A stretch of DNA of 64,000 nucleotides from an uncultured Flavobacteriaceae bacterium (lineage in GTDB: Bacteria; Bacteroidota; Bacteroidia; Flavobacteriales; Flavobacteriaceae), in contig CAJJAZ010000006.1 of the NCBI GenBank assembly GCA_905182295.1, forward strand, positions 124,001-188,000, written 5' to 3'. Each line of letters starts with the position of its first letter. The stretch's first letter is position 1. Shown piece after piece: positions 18,183-28,328 of the stretch. The position numbers and the translations under genes are program-made. Below the pieces are notes generated by a model. It was not told the origin of the DNA. It ran no database searches and worked only from the letters and a program-made list of their open reading frames with translations.

Positions 18183-20851
18183 AACAAGGTTGGCTGACTT
18201 CCTTCTTGTCCATCACTAGATTTATTTGGCGCAGTATTTTCAGATATTTCTTTAAGGTTTTCAGATACTTCCTTAAGGTTTTCCGATACCTCCTCAGGAT
18301 CTTCTACAACGATGTCTACGGCTTCAATGGCTTCTTCAAGCTCATATGGTAGTGGGTCCAGCGCTGCTGAATTTTTAATTTTATCTGTACTCAGCTGATT
18401 TCCTTGCGCTTTAATTCCTTTAGGAACAATGAATTCTTCCATATTTATCCTTGCAGCAGGTTTGGCTTCTTTTCCCCTAGGCTTATTGAATTCTATTTCA
18501 AAAACAGGCCTCCAATCAGTAGAAACTATCTCCAAATAGGAATTTTCGTGTTCTGTAATAAATAAATCTTCCCTGTTAGATTGCTCAATTAAGAATCGCT
18601 TACCAAAGTATTTGTCCTTTTCTCCGTCAAAATAGATAGCCGAAATTGGTTTCAAAGGCACCCATTTTTCCAAAACAATCATATCCTCATCAAAGTGAAT
18701 TGATAGGTCGGGTGTCATAGTTTTTGCTATCCCTTTCTGTGTGATGACCAATAGCAAATCGTCTCCTTTAAATGCACCAAGTAAATTACCTCTTCCATCT
18801 ACATTAAGGCGTTGAACAACCTCATCGAACCATATATTTCTAGGCTTAAGCGTAGAGACCCCTTTCTCCTTAAGTTCTATACGCTTTACCGCATATTTAG
18901 ACACAAGATTTCCTTTTGAGTTTCTACCTTTGATTAACACATCCGAAAAGTCTATGTCCCATTTTAATTTCTTTATGCTGCCTACCTGTCTCAATAAAAC
19001 CGTAATGACCTCTGCCTCTCCGTTTGGATTGGCACTAAAGTAAAGCACCTCAGAGCCAGAATTACCATTTGTTAGGTCATAGGCCCTATCTCTTGTAACA
19101 CCAGTTATATTAAATCTCTTAATGTAACTGGGTCCGTTTTTACCGTCCTTATAGACTAAATTATAGGTAGTGCGTTTGTCTTTTTTCTTAAACACGGCTA
19201 CATGAAGGATGTTTTTAGCTACAAATGTCTTGGTATCTACTTTTGTAATCATGACATTACCGTCTGCTGTAAAAACAATCACGTCGTCAATATCACTGCA
19301 ATCAGTCACATACTCTTCCTTTTTCAATGAAGTCCCTACAAAGCCCTCTGCCCTATTGACATAGAGCTTGGTGTTTCTCATCACTACTTTGGTCGCTTCT
19401 ATGTCGTCAAATATCCTGATCTCAGAAAGGCGTTCCCTACCTTTTCCAAAGGTTTCTTTAAGGTTTTTAAAGTAGTCAATGGCAAAGTCTATCAAATGAG
19501 CCAAATGATGCTTTATTTGGGCCATTTTATCTTCTAAACTACTGATGTATTGCTGCGCCTTATCAATATCGAACTTAGAAATTCTTTTGATTCGAATTTC
19601 TGTTAAACGGGCAATATCTTCTGTTGTAATAGGTCTTTTTAGGTGGGCTATATGGGGCTTTAATCCTTTGTCAATAGCGCTAATAACACCTTCCCAAGTT
19701 TCCTCTTCTTCAATATCTCGATAGATTCTATTCTCAATAAAAATACGCTCCAAAGAAGAAAAGTGCCACTGCGCTTCCAGTTCTTCTAATTGTATTTCTA
19801 ATTCAGACTTTAACAAAGCCACCGTACGCTCCGTAGAACGTCTTAACATATCACTCACACCAATAAACAGGGGCTTGTTGTCTTCAATAATACACCCTAA
19901 AGGAGATATAGAAGACTCACAGGCTGTAAATGCGTAAAGTGCGTCTATAGTTTTATCTGGAGAAATACCCACTGGAAGATGGATTAAAATCTCTACCTGA
20001 GCCGCTGTATTATCCTCAATTTTCTTGACTTTTAATTTCCCTTTCTCATTGGCTTTCAAAATAGAGTCAATTAAAGAAGAGGTATTTGTTCCAAAAGGAA
20101 TCTCTGTAATGACTAAAGTATTTTTGTCATATTGACCAATCTTTGCCCGTACCCTGATCTTTCCGCCCCTTAATCCTTCATTGTATTGACTTACATCAAT
20201 CACTCCTGCAGTAGGAAAATCAGGAAATATATTAAATTTCTGGCCTTTGAGCTGCTTTATAGAAGCATCTATTAACTCATTAAAATTATGAGGTAAAATC
20301 TTTGTAGACAATCCCACTGCAATTCCCTCTCCTCCTTGAGCGAGTAGTAATGGAAATTTCACAGGTAAATTTATAGGCTCTTTTCTTCTTCCGTCATAAG
20401 AGCTTTGCCATTCTGTTATTTTTGGACTAAATACTACGGCTAAAGCAAACTTAGAGAGTCTAGCCTCTATATATCTCGAAGCAGCAGCACTATCTCCTGT
20501 CAATATATTTCCCCAGTTACCCTGTGTGTCTATGAGCAGGTCTTTTTGACCTATTTGAACCATAGCGTCTGCAATACTAGCATCTCCATGGGGGTGGTAC
20601 TGCATACTATGTCCCACTACATTGGCCACTTTATTGTAACGACCGTCATCCAATTCCTTAAGCGCATGCATAATTCTTCTTTGCACCGGTTTAAAACCGT
20701 CTTCAATTGCCGGAACTGCTCGCTCTAATATCACATAGGATGCATAGTCTAAAAACCAATCTTTATACATGCCAGAAACCTTTGTTAAGGTCTCTTCTGT
20801 ATTTAGTGACTCCTGAGAATCAGGAAAATTTTCTTGCTCAAATTCTTCCAT
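18179..20851 (-). CDS. parC: DNA topoisomerase IV subunit A
   Basis: YASYVILERAVPAIEDGFKPVQRRI, HPHGDASIADAMV, AASRYIEARLSKFA; adjacent to parE. Confidence 0.94.
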   Translation of the reverse strand: MEEFEQENFPDSQESLNTEETLTKVSGMYKDWFLDYASYVILERAVPAIEDGFKPVQRRIMHALKELDDGRYNKVANVVGHSMQYHPHGDASIADAMVQIGQKDLLIDTQGNWGNILTGDSAAASRYIEARLSKFALAVVFSPKITEWQSSYDGRRKEPINLPVKFPLLLAQGGEGIAVGLSTKILPHNFNELIDASIKQLKGQKFNIFPDFPTAGVIDVSQYNEGLRGGKIRVRAKIGQYDKNTLVITEIPFGTNTSSLIDSILKANEKGKLKVKKIEDNTAAQVEILIHLPVGISPDKTIDALYAFTACESSISPLGCIIEDNKPLFIGVSDMLRRSTERTVALLKSELEIQLEELEAQWHFSSLERIFIENRIYRDIEEEETWEGVISAIDKGLKPHIAHLKRPITTEDIARLTEIRIKRISKFDIDKAQQYISSLEDKMAQIKHHLAHLIDFAIDYFKNLKETFGKGRERLSEIRIFDDIEATKVVMRNTKLYVNRAEGFVGTSLKKEEYVTDCSDIDDVIVFTADGNVMITKVDTKTFVAKNILHVAVFKKKDKRTTYNLVYKDGKNGPSYIKRFNITGVTRDRAYDLTNGNSGSEVLYFSANPNGEAEVITVLLRQVGSIKKLKWDIDFSDVLIKGRNSKGNLVSKYAVKRIELKEKGVSTLKPRNIWFDEVVQRLNVDGRGNLLGAFKGDDLLLVITQKGIAKTMTPDLSIHFDEDMIVLEKWVPLKPISAIYFDGEKDKYFGKRFLIEQSNREDLFITEHENSYLEIVSTDWRPVFEIEFNKPRGKEAKPAARINMEEFIVPKGIKAQGNQLSTDKIKNSAALDPLPYELEEAIEAVDIVVEDPEEVSENLKEVSENLKEISENTAPNKSSDGQEGSQPTLF
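18237..18299 (-). repeat. 21-bp in-frame tandem repeat (three imperfect copies) in parC 3' end
   Basis: ttttcagatatttctttaagg / ttttcagatacttccttaagg / ttttccgatacctcctcagga, encoding repeats related to SENLKE(V/I). Confidence 0.85.
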
Positions 20852-20854
20852 AAA

Positions 20855-22726
20855 TTATTCGCTTATGGGTGCTGTTTCAGAGATAACATCCAGTTCTACC
20901 TTGAGGTTATTTATTATAAATTCTTGTCGCTTTGGGGTGTTTTTTCCCATATAAAACTCAAGGAGCTGGTCAATAGACATTTTCTTATCTAACATAACGG
21001 GTTCGAGCCTAATGTCTTGACCTATAAAATGCTTAAACTCATCCGGAGAAATCTCTCCTAATCCTTTAAATCTTGTAATTTCAGGTTTAGCACCTACCTT
21101 TATCATAGCAGCTTCTTTTTCCTCTGGAGTATAACAATAATAAGTATCTTTTTTATTTCTAACTCTAAATAGTGGTGTTTGAAGAATGTAGAGGTGATTG
21201 TCTTTAATAAGCTCAGGGAAAAATTGTAAAAAGAAGGTGATTAACAACAACCTAATGTGCATTCCATCTACATCTGCATCTGTTGCAATAACAATATTGT
21301 TATAGCGCAAATCTTCCATGGAGTCTTCAATGTTTAGGGCCGCTTGCAGTAAGTTAAACTCTTCGTTTTCATACACAATCTTCTTGCTCATCCCATAGGA
21401 ATTGAGTGGTTTTCCCCTTAGACTAAATACCGCTTGAGTATTCACATCCCTGGACTTCGTTATAGATCCAGAGGCAGAATCTCCCTCTGTAATAAAAAGG
21501 GTACTCTCCAAACAACGGTCGTGTTTTGTGTCTGGTAAATGTACCCTGCAATCTCTCAGTTTCTTATTGTGCAGATTGCTCTTTTTGGCACGGTCTCTCG
21601 CTAACTTTCTGATCCCAGAAAGTTCTTTTCGCTCTCTTTCTGCTTGAACGATCTTTCTTTGTAATGCCGCTGCAGTCTGAGGGTTTTTATGTAAAAAATT
21701 ATCTAAGTATTGGCCAATAAAATCATTGATGTAGGTTCTTACGGTAGGCATTTCTCCTCCCATATCAGTAGAACCGAGTTTGGTCTTTGTTTGACTCTCA
21801 AAAATTGGCTCCATGACCTTAATGGAAATGGCAGAAATAATTGATTTTCTAATATCTGCTGCCTCGTAGTTCTTTCCGTAAAAATCTTTAATGGTACGGG
21901 CAATGGCCTCTCTAAAAGCAGTCTGGTGGGTACCTCCCTGAGTGGTGTGCTGACCATTCACAAAAGAGTGGTATTCTTCGCTATACTGTGTTTTACTATG
22001 GGTAATAGCTACTTCAATATCTGGGCCTTTAAGGTGAATGATTGGATACAGCATATCTTCTGCTGCATTATTGTCTTCCAGAAGGTCCTTTAAACCATTT
22101 TCAGAAAAATATTTTTCCCCATTAAAAACGATCGTCAGTCCAGGATTGAGGTATACATAATTTTTAAGCATGCTAATCACATACTCAGCCCTGTATTTAT
22201 AATTTTTAAATATGGCCGCATCTGGAATGAAACGAACTTTTGTTCCTTTTCGTTTTGAGGTGTCCAAAGGACCTTCTTCTGAAATTAAATTCCCTGCCTC
22301 AAAGGTGGCGGTCTTTAATAAATTGTCCCTACTTGAGGAAACTTCAAACATAGAAGAGAGTGCGTTCACCGCTTTTGTTCCTACCCCGTTGAGTCCAACA
22401 GATTTTTTAAATGCCCTACTGTCATATTTACCTCCAGTATTCATTTTAGAAACCACATCTACCACTTTTCCAAGTGGAATACCCCTTCCGTAATCCCTCA
22501 CGGTAACTTCTATATCTTTTATGAAAATCTCAATGGTTTTACCAGCCCCCATGACAAACTCATCAATACAGTTGTCTATAACCTCTTTTAAAAGGATGTA
22601 AATACCGTCGTCTGCAGAGGAGCCATCTCCCAACTTACCTATATACATACCAGGACGCATACGTATATGCTCCTTCCAGTCTAAAGAACGAATATTGTCT
22701 TCTGTATATTGTGTTTGTTGCTCCAT
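20855..22726 (-). CDS. parE: DNA topoisomerase IV subunit B
   Basis: GHKL ATPase ([36 protein letters not shown]), TOPRIM ([27 protein letters not shown]). Confidence 0.95.
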   Translation of the reverse strand: MEQQTQYTEDNIRSLDWKEHIRMRPGMYIGKLGDGSSADDGIYILLKEVIDNCIDEFVMGAGKTIEIFIKDIEVTVRDYGRGIPLGKVVDVVSKMNTGGKYDSRAFKKSVGLNGVGTKAVNALSSMFEVSSSRDNLLKTATFEAGNLISEEGPLDTSKRKGTKVRFIPDAAIFKNYKYRAEYVISMLKNYVYLNPGLTIVFNGEKYFSENGLKDLLEDNNAAEDMLYPIIHLKGPDIEVAITHSKTQYSEEYHSFVNGQHTTQGGTHQTAFREAIARTIKDFYGKNYEAADIRKSIISAISIKVMEPIFESQTKTKLGSTDMGGEMPTVRTYINDFIGQYLDNFLHKNPQTAAALQRKIVQAERERKELSGIRKLARDRAKKSNLHNKKLRDCRVHLPDTKHDRCLESTLFITEGDSASGSITKSRDVNTQAVFSLRGKPLNSYGMSKKIVYENEEFNLLQAALNIEDSMEDLRYNNIVIATDADVDGMHIRLLLITFFLQFFPELIKDNHLYILQTPLFRVRNKKDTYYCYTPEEKEAAMIKVGAKPEITRFKGLGEISPDEFKHFIGQDIRLEPVMLDKKMSIDQLLEFYMGKNTPKRQEFIINNLKVELDVISETAPISE

Positions 22727-22777
22727 GATTTATAGCAATAGGATAGGGAGCTAATATAGTGAGGTCTTCAAAAAAAT

Positions 22778-22823
22778 AAAACCCAATCAGGTTAAAGTAA
22801 TTAACAATAATGATTGGGTTTTT
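22778..22823 (-). terminator. Probable terminator downstream of ychF (long-loop hairpin)
   Basis: AAAACCCAATCA ... TGATTGGGTTTT with flanking A/T tracts and a loop of about 21 nt. Confidence 0.5.
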
Positions 22824-22844
22824 GTTGATAGGTACTGAAGTATA

Positions 22845-23939
22845 CTACACATTAAATCTAAAATGCATGACATCTCCATCTTGCACAATATATTCTTTGC
22901 CTTCTACACGCATTTTTCCAGCTTCTTTTACTTTGGCCTCACTGCCATAGGATTCATAATCTGCATAAGAAATAACTTCTGCCCTAATGAAACCTTTTTC
23001 AAAATCTGTGTGAATTACACCAGCAGCTTGAGGTGCAGAGGCTCCAATAGGAATGGTCCAAGCCCTAACTTCCTTAACGCCTGCAGTAAAATAAGTCTCT
23101 AAATTTAATAAACTATAGGCGCCTCTGATGAGTTTTGCAGATCCTGGCTCATCTAAGCCCATATCTTCCAAAAACATTTGTCGCTCTTCGTAGCTTTCTA
23201 ATTCTGTAATATCTGCCTCTGTTCCAACCGCTAAAAAAATCACTTCTGCCTGTTCATCTGCAACAGCTTCTTTAACTTTGGTTACATATTCATTTCCACT
23301 AACAGCAGCGCCTTCAGAGACATTACACACATACATGACTGGCTTGTCTGTAATAAATTGCAGCGGCTTTACAAAAGCTTCCCTATCTTCTTTAGAAAAT
23401 TCAATCGCTCTAATAGACTTACCTGCCTCTAAGCCTTGTTTAAGCGCTAATAAAACAGCCTCCTCTTTCTGGGCTTCTTTATTGCCTGTCTTGGCTGCGC
23501 GTTTTACTTTTTCTAATTTTTTATCGACTGTTTCCAGATCTTTGAGCTGCAATTCCATGTCTATGGTTTCTTTATCTCTAATCGGGTTTACATTGCCGTC
23601 TACGTGAACAATATTGTCGTCGTCAAAACAACGTAGCACATGTAAAAGGGCGTCTGTTTCTCTAATGTTTCCAAGAAATTGATTTCCCAAGCCTTCTCCT
23701 TTGCTCGCTCCTTTAACCAGACCAGCAATATCTACTATTTCAACAGTCGCTGGAACAACGCGCTCTGGATCTACCAAAGATTCTAATTTTTCTAGTCTTG
23801 GATCTGGTACATTCACCACCCCTATATTGGGTTCAATAGTACAAAAAGGAAAATTGGCACTCTGCGCTTTAGCGTTTGAGAGACAATTAAAAAGGGTAGA
23901 TTTTCCTACATTAGGAAGGCCAACAATACCTGCTTTCAT
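22845..23939 (-). CDS. ychF: Redox-regulated ATPase / Obg-like GTPase YchF
   Basis: GIVGLPNVGKSTLFNCL, DIAGLVKGASKGEGLGN, GEGAGxx-like TGS C-terminus (DFEKGFIRAEVISYADY). Confidence 0.96.
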   Translation of the reverse strand: MKAGIVGLPNVGKSTLFNCLSNAKAQSANFPFCTIEPNIGVVNVPDPRLEKLESLVDPERVVPATVEIVDIAGLVKGASKGEGLGNQFLGNIRETDALLHVLRCFDDDNIVHVDGNVNPIRDKETIDMELQLKDLETVDKKLEKVKRAAKTGNKEAQKEEAVLLALKQGLEAGKSIRAIEFSKEDREAFVKPLQFITDKPVMYVCNVSEGAAVSGNEYVTKVKEAVADEQAEVIFLAVGTEADITELESYEERQMFLEDMGLDEPGSAKLIRGAYSLLNLETYFTAGVKEVRAWTIPIGASAPQAAGVIHTDFEKGFIRAEVISYADYESYGSEAKVKEAGKMRVEGKEYIVQDGDVMHFRFNV

Positions 23940-24022
23940 ATGCTTGGGTTTTAATTGGTGGCAAATATAAGACTAAGCTTTTAAAAAAAGCCTATAAAAA
24001 AAGGGAAGTAAAATAAGAATGC

Positions 24023-24382
<360 letters not shown>

Positions 24383-24405
24383 TTAAGTTAATCAGGTGTA
24401 TTGAT

Positions 24406-24423
24406 TACTTTTGCACAAAGGTA
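24406..24423. promoter_or_regulatory. Overlapping divergent promoter -7 boxes
   Basis: TACTTTTG (24406-24413, +) and TACCTTTG (24423-24416, -) form the imperfect palindrome TACTTTTGcaCAAAGGTA; minus-strand TTTG at 24447-24444 with 20-bp spacing. Confidence 0.6.
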
Positions 24424-24451
24424 AAACCTAAAAACCGCTCAAACAAATATT

Positions 24452-25498
24452 ATGCCCACATATCAAGATAGATTTAATGCTGTTGTTGCTTTTGGAAAAA
24501 CACTCCAAGATTTGGTCCAGGCTAAAGAGGAAAACAAGCACGATGTACCCTATTTTGAACAGTGGGAAAAACTCATTGCTCTAGCGGGTCATAAAAATGG
24601 ATGGTTCACGGAGGAAAATATTTGGTTTGCCACAGCACAGTGGGCCAATGAATTGACTGTTGAAAACCTTCAAAACTGGTTAGCCTCCTATCCCACCCCC
24701 ACAAAAAAACCCATTGTGCTTTTAATTATGGCGGGCAATATTCCGTTGGTTGGGTTTCATGACTTTCTAACGGCCTATTTGGCCGATGCCAAAATTCTAA
24801 TAAAATTAGCCTCAAATGACCAGATATTACTCCCATGGATTTTGAATTTCTTGCAGGAGCAAACCCAAGAAGACTCAGATCATGTCAAAGTATTGGAGAA
24901 AATCAATGCCTCTTATGACGCTTTAATTGCTACAGGTAGTGACAATACCGCCAGATATTTTGAGTATTATTTTGGACACAAACCTAATATCATTAGAAAA
25001 AATAGAAATTCCGTTGCCGTAATTACTGGAAAAGAAAGTCCTGAAGTGCTTCAAAAACTCGGTGAAGATGTCTTTAGGTATTTTGGATTAGGTTGTAGGT
25101 CTGTTTCTAAAATATATGTGCCTGAAGGATATGATTTTGACCTACTATTCAAAGCCCTTTACGGGTATAAGGACCTTATTGAGTACGAAAAATACAGCAA
25201 TAATTACGATTATAACAAGGCGGTATATTTAATGAGTTTATTTAAAATACTAGACAATGGTTTTTTAATAATTAAAGAAGACTCCGGCCTCACCTCTCCT
25301 ATTGGATCACTTCATTTTGAATATTACACCTCCCTTGAAACATTGGAAAAGGAGCTGGGGGCCAAATCTGATTTGCTTCAATGTATTGTTGGGCCCTCTG
25401 GATTCCTAAATAGTATTGCATTTGGAGAAACCCAAAACCCAAGCCTGACGGATTATGCAGATGGAGTAGACACTATGGATTTTATTTTATCCTTATAA
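24452..25498 (+). CDS. Acyl-CoA/acyl-protein reductase (LuxC-like)
   Basis: LuxC-like: LIMAGNIPLVGFHDFLTAYL, RKNRNSVAVITGKE, FRYFGLGCRSVSKIYVP. Confidence 0.85.
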   Translation: MPTYQDRFNAVVAFGKTLQDLVQAKEENKHDVPYFEQWEKLIALAGHKNGWFTEENIWFATAQWANELTVENLQNWLASYPTPTKKPIVLLIMAGNIPLVGFHDFLTAYLADAKILIKLASNDQILLPWILNFLQEQTQEDSDHVKVLEKINASYDALIATGSDNTARYFEYYFGHKPNIIRKNRNSVAVITGKESPEVLQKLGEDVFRYFGLGCRSVSKIYVPEGYDFDLLFKALYGYKDLIEYEKYSNNYDYNKAVYLMSLFKILDNGFLIIKEDSGLTSPIGSLHFEYYTSLETLEKELGAKSDLLQCIVGPSGFLNSIAFGETQNPSLTDYADGVDTMDFILSL

Positions 25499-25570
25499 AA
25501 TTCTCTTAAAGCGCTCACTTTTTAGATTAAATATAAGACCTTTGTTAGCTGAATTTCGACTAAAGAAACT

Positions 25571-26638
25571 TTGATGAAAAAACATAATTTTAGTGCTGGA
25601 CCCTGCATACTTCCTAAAGAAGTATTGGATAAAGCGGCTCAAGCAGTAGTTAATTTTAACGATTCTGGGCTCTCCTTAATAGAGATCTCTCACCGATCAA
25701 AGGATTTTGTGGGGGTAATGGATCAGGCACAAGAATTGGCTTTATCACTTTTAAATTTAGAGGACAAGGGCTACAAAGCCCTATTTCTTCATGGTGGCGC
25801 TAGTTTGGAATTTTTAATGGTAGCTTATAACTTATTAGAAACCAAAGCCGCTTATGTAAACACGGGGACTTGGAGTGATAAAGCCATTAAAGAAGCTAAA
25901 GCTTTTGGTGAAGTGATCGAGGTATGTTCTTCAAAATCAGAGGAATACAAGTATATTCCAAAAAATATTGAAGTACCTACAGACGTAGATTATTTACACC
26001 TCACCTCCAATAACACCATCTACGGAACACAATTTCAACAGTTTCCAAAAGTGAGTGTCCCTATGGTTTGTGACATGAGTTCAGACATATTTTCAAGGAC
26101 TATGGATTTTTCTGCCTTTGACCTAATATATGCGGGAGCACAAAAAAATATGGGCCCTGCGGGAACTACACTTGTGGTGGTTAAAGAATCGATTCTTGGA
26201 AAAGTTTCTAGACATATTCCAGATATGTTAAACTACCAGACCCATATAGAAAAGGAAAGCATGTTTAATACACCCCCGGTTTTCCCTGTATATGTATCTA
26301 TGTTAACCATGTCTTGGCTTAAGGAACTTGGAGGAATTGCTGCAATTGAAAAAATTAATAGAAAAAAAGCCAGATTACTTTACTCTGAAATAGATCTAAA
26401 TCCCTTGTTTACAGGTTATGCAAACAAAGAAGACCGATCATATATGAATGCTACATTCACCCTTTCTGATCCTGCCTTAGAGACGCGTTTCAATGAAATG
26501 TGTGCTGCTGGCGGCATAAATGGCTTAAACGGTCATAGGTCTGTGGGGGGATATAGAGCGTCTATGTACAATGCGCTTTCACTTGAAAGTGTAGGTGTAC
26601 TGGTAGATATAATGAGTGATCTAGAAAGAAAAGCATAA
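25571..26638 (+). CDS. serC: Phosphoserine aminotransferase
   Basis: HNFSAGPCILP, FLHGGASLEF, YAGAQKNMGPAG, NGLNGHRSVGGYRAS. Confidence 0.96.
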   Translation: MMKKHNFSAGPCILPKEVLDKAAQAVVNFNDSGLSLIEISHRSKDFVGVMDQAQELALSLLNLEDKGYKALFLHGGASLEFLMVAYNLLETKAAYVNTGTWSDKAIKEAKAFGEVIEVCSSKSEEYKYIPKNIEVPTDVDYLHLTSNNTIYGTQFQQFPKVSVPMVCDMSSDIFSRTMDFSAFDLIYAGAQKNMGPAGTTLVVVKESILGKVSRHIPDMLNYQTHIEKESMFNTPPVFPVYVSMLTMSWLKELGGIAAIEKINRKKARLLYSEIDLNPLFTGYANKEDRSYMNATFTLSDPALETRFNEMCAAGGINGLNGHRSVGGYRASMYNALSLESVGVLVDIMSDLERKA

Positions 26639-26641
26639 TAA

Positions 26642-27595
26642 ATGAAGATTTTAGCGAATGATGGTATTCATCTAAGTGGCATTAAACACTTAGAAGAAGC
26701 TGGTCACCAAGTAGATACCACTGCAGTATCTCAATCACAATTAGCCCATTACATTAATGAACAACATATTGAGGTAGTTTTAGTGCGATCTGCAACCGAG
26801 ATAAAAGAAGCTATCATTGACCAATGTCCAAGTATTAGAGTCATTGGAAGAGGTGGCGTTGGTATGGATAATATTGCTGTAGATTATGCTATCTCCAAGG
26901 GCATTAAAGTGATAAATACCCCAGATGCTTCTGCGAGAGCAGTGGCGGAATTAAGCTTCGCTCATTTGTTATCTGGTGCACGATTTTTGTATGACGCCAA
27001 TAGAAATATGCCCTTAGAAGGCGACACCCATTTTAAAGACCTGAAAAAATCTTATGCTACCGGTGTTGAATTAAAAGGAAAGACATTGGGGATTTTTGGG
27101 TTTGGTAATATTGGTCAAGAAACCGCTAAGATTGGACTTTCTATGGGTATGAATGTGCTCTTTTTTGATCCTGAAATAAAAAGTATCTCTCTTGAATTAG
27201 ACTTTTTTAATGGAAAAAAAGTATCCTTTCAACTAGAGGGGAGTAGCAGAGAAAGTGTCTTACAAGAATCCGATTTTATTTCCCTACACGTCCCCTCTCA
27301 AAGTGAATATTGTATAGATAGAAATGCATTTAGCCTATTAAAAAAAGGCGTCGGCATAATCAATACAGCGAGGGGAAATGCCTTGGATGAAGTAGCTCTT
27401 ATTGAGTTTTTAGACAATGGCACCGTGGCTTTTGCTGGATTAGACGTATTTGAGTCTGAACCAAAACCAGAAATAAAAATACTCATGCATCCAAATATTT
27501 CATTGACACCTCACATAGGCGCAGCTACTCTTGAAGCTCAGGAGAAAATAGGTCTTTCTTTAGCCAAAAAAATTATTTCTTTTGATCATGCATAA
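26642..27595 (+). CDS. serA: D-3-phosphoglycerate dehydrogenase (2-hydroxyacid dehydrogenase)
   Basis: GRGGVGMDNIAVDYA, GIFGFGNIGQETA, NTARGNALDE, TPHIGAAT; adjacent to serC. Confidence 0.92.
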   Translation: MKILANDGIHLSGIKHLEEAGHQVDTTAVSQSQLAHYINEQHIEVVLVRSATEIKEAIIDQCPSIRVIGRGGVGMDNIAVDYAISKGIKVINTPDASARAVAELSFAHLLSGARFLYDANRNMPLEGDTHFKDLKKSYATGVELKGKTLGIFGFGNIGQETAKIGLSMGMNVLFFDPEIKSISLELDFFNGKKVSFQLEGSSRESVLQESDFISLHVPSQSEYCIDRNAFSLLKKGVGIINTARGNALDEVALIEFLDNGTVAFAGLDVFESEPKPEIKILMHPNISLTPHIGAATLEAQEKIGLSLAKKIISFDHA

Positions 27596-27923
27596 ACCCT
27601 CCTATTTTTCTAAATTAAAAGACAAATGGGCGGTTTCCTCCAACAGAGCACTTGTCGTTATTTTTATAGTCTTTTCAATTACTGGAAGTAGCGCTTTAAA
27701 ACTGGCCAGACCAGTTTTAAACCTATTTGGATTGGAGCGCAGTGCTTTTGAAGACCACTGGTATACCTTGATTTTTTATTGGGCCATGAGGATATTAATT
27801 ATATTTCCAATCTACCAAATATTACTTGTAGCTATTGGCGGGTTGTTTGGTCAATTTAAGTTCTTTTGGAATTTTGAAAAGAAAATGCTGAAACGCATGG
27901 GTTTGGGTTTTCTATTCAAATAG
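27582..27923 (+). CDS. Small membrane protein (DUF6787-like)
   Basis: About 113-aa protein with two TM segments immediately after serA, overlapping its stop; family name tentative. Confidence 0.6.
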   Translation: MIMHKPSYFSKLKDKWAVSSNRALVVIFIVFSITGSSALKLARPVLNLFGLERSAFEDHWYTLIFYWAMRILIIFPIYQILLVAIGGLFGQFKFFWNFEKKMLKRMGLGFLFK

Positions 27924-27966
27924 ATATTTAACACTTCTTTATGAATTATCTCTATCCCTAAATCCA

Positions 27967-27974
27967 TATATTTG
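27967..27974 (+). promoter_or_regulatory. Candidate -7 box TATATTTG adjacent to the start at 27979
   Basis: Match to TAnnTTTG within near-palindrome CATATATTTGAAATATG. Confidence 0.4.
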
Positions 27975-27978
27975 AAAT

Positions 27979-28281
27979 ATGTTTACCACACGTGGAATAT
28001 ATGGGATCTTGTTTGTACTTCTTTTTTTCTTAAAAAGTAGTAGCCTACACGCTTATACCCATGACAACCACCACGCAGATAAAACAAGTCATTGCCAGAC
28101 CTGCGAGATCCAACAACTTCAGTCTCCTTTACTATTAGTAGCTGAAATAGATTCTATTGCTAACAATGACATTGTTGTTGTTTCCTCAAAGCATAGCATT
28201 CAAACACTTCCGCAAGTTTTAAAACATTCATTTTACACCAATATCTGGTCAAGACCACCCCCGTCTGACTATAATTCATAG
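27979..28281 (+). CDS. Small secreted His/Cys-rich protein with C-terminal RPPP motif (putative metal binding)
   Basis: Signal peptide, then HDNHHADKTSHCQTCEIQQ and WSRPPPSDYNS; upstream of a TonB receptor. Confidence 0.6.
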   Translation: MFTTRGIYGILFVLLFFLKSSSLHAYTHDNHHADKTSHCQTCEIQQLQSPLLLVAEIDSIANNDIVVVSSKHSIQTLPQVLKHSFYTNIWSRPPPSDYNS

Positions 28282-28328
28282 ATATTGAAGTGCTCCTTTA
28301 GCACTAGTTGTAATTTGAATATGTATTC

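Noticed and set aside
22212-22493. Antisense ORFs in parE (22212-22493, 21739-21957) and ychF (22863-23102, 23278-23607, 23701-23970)
   Set aside because: Lie wholly inside conserved genes on the opposite strand and show no homology-like features.
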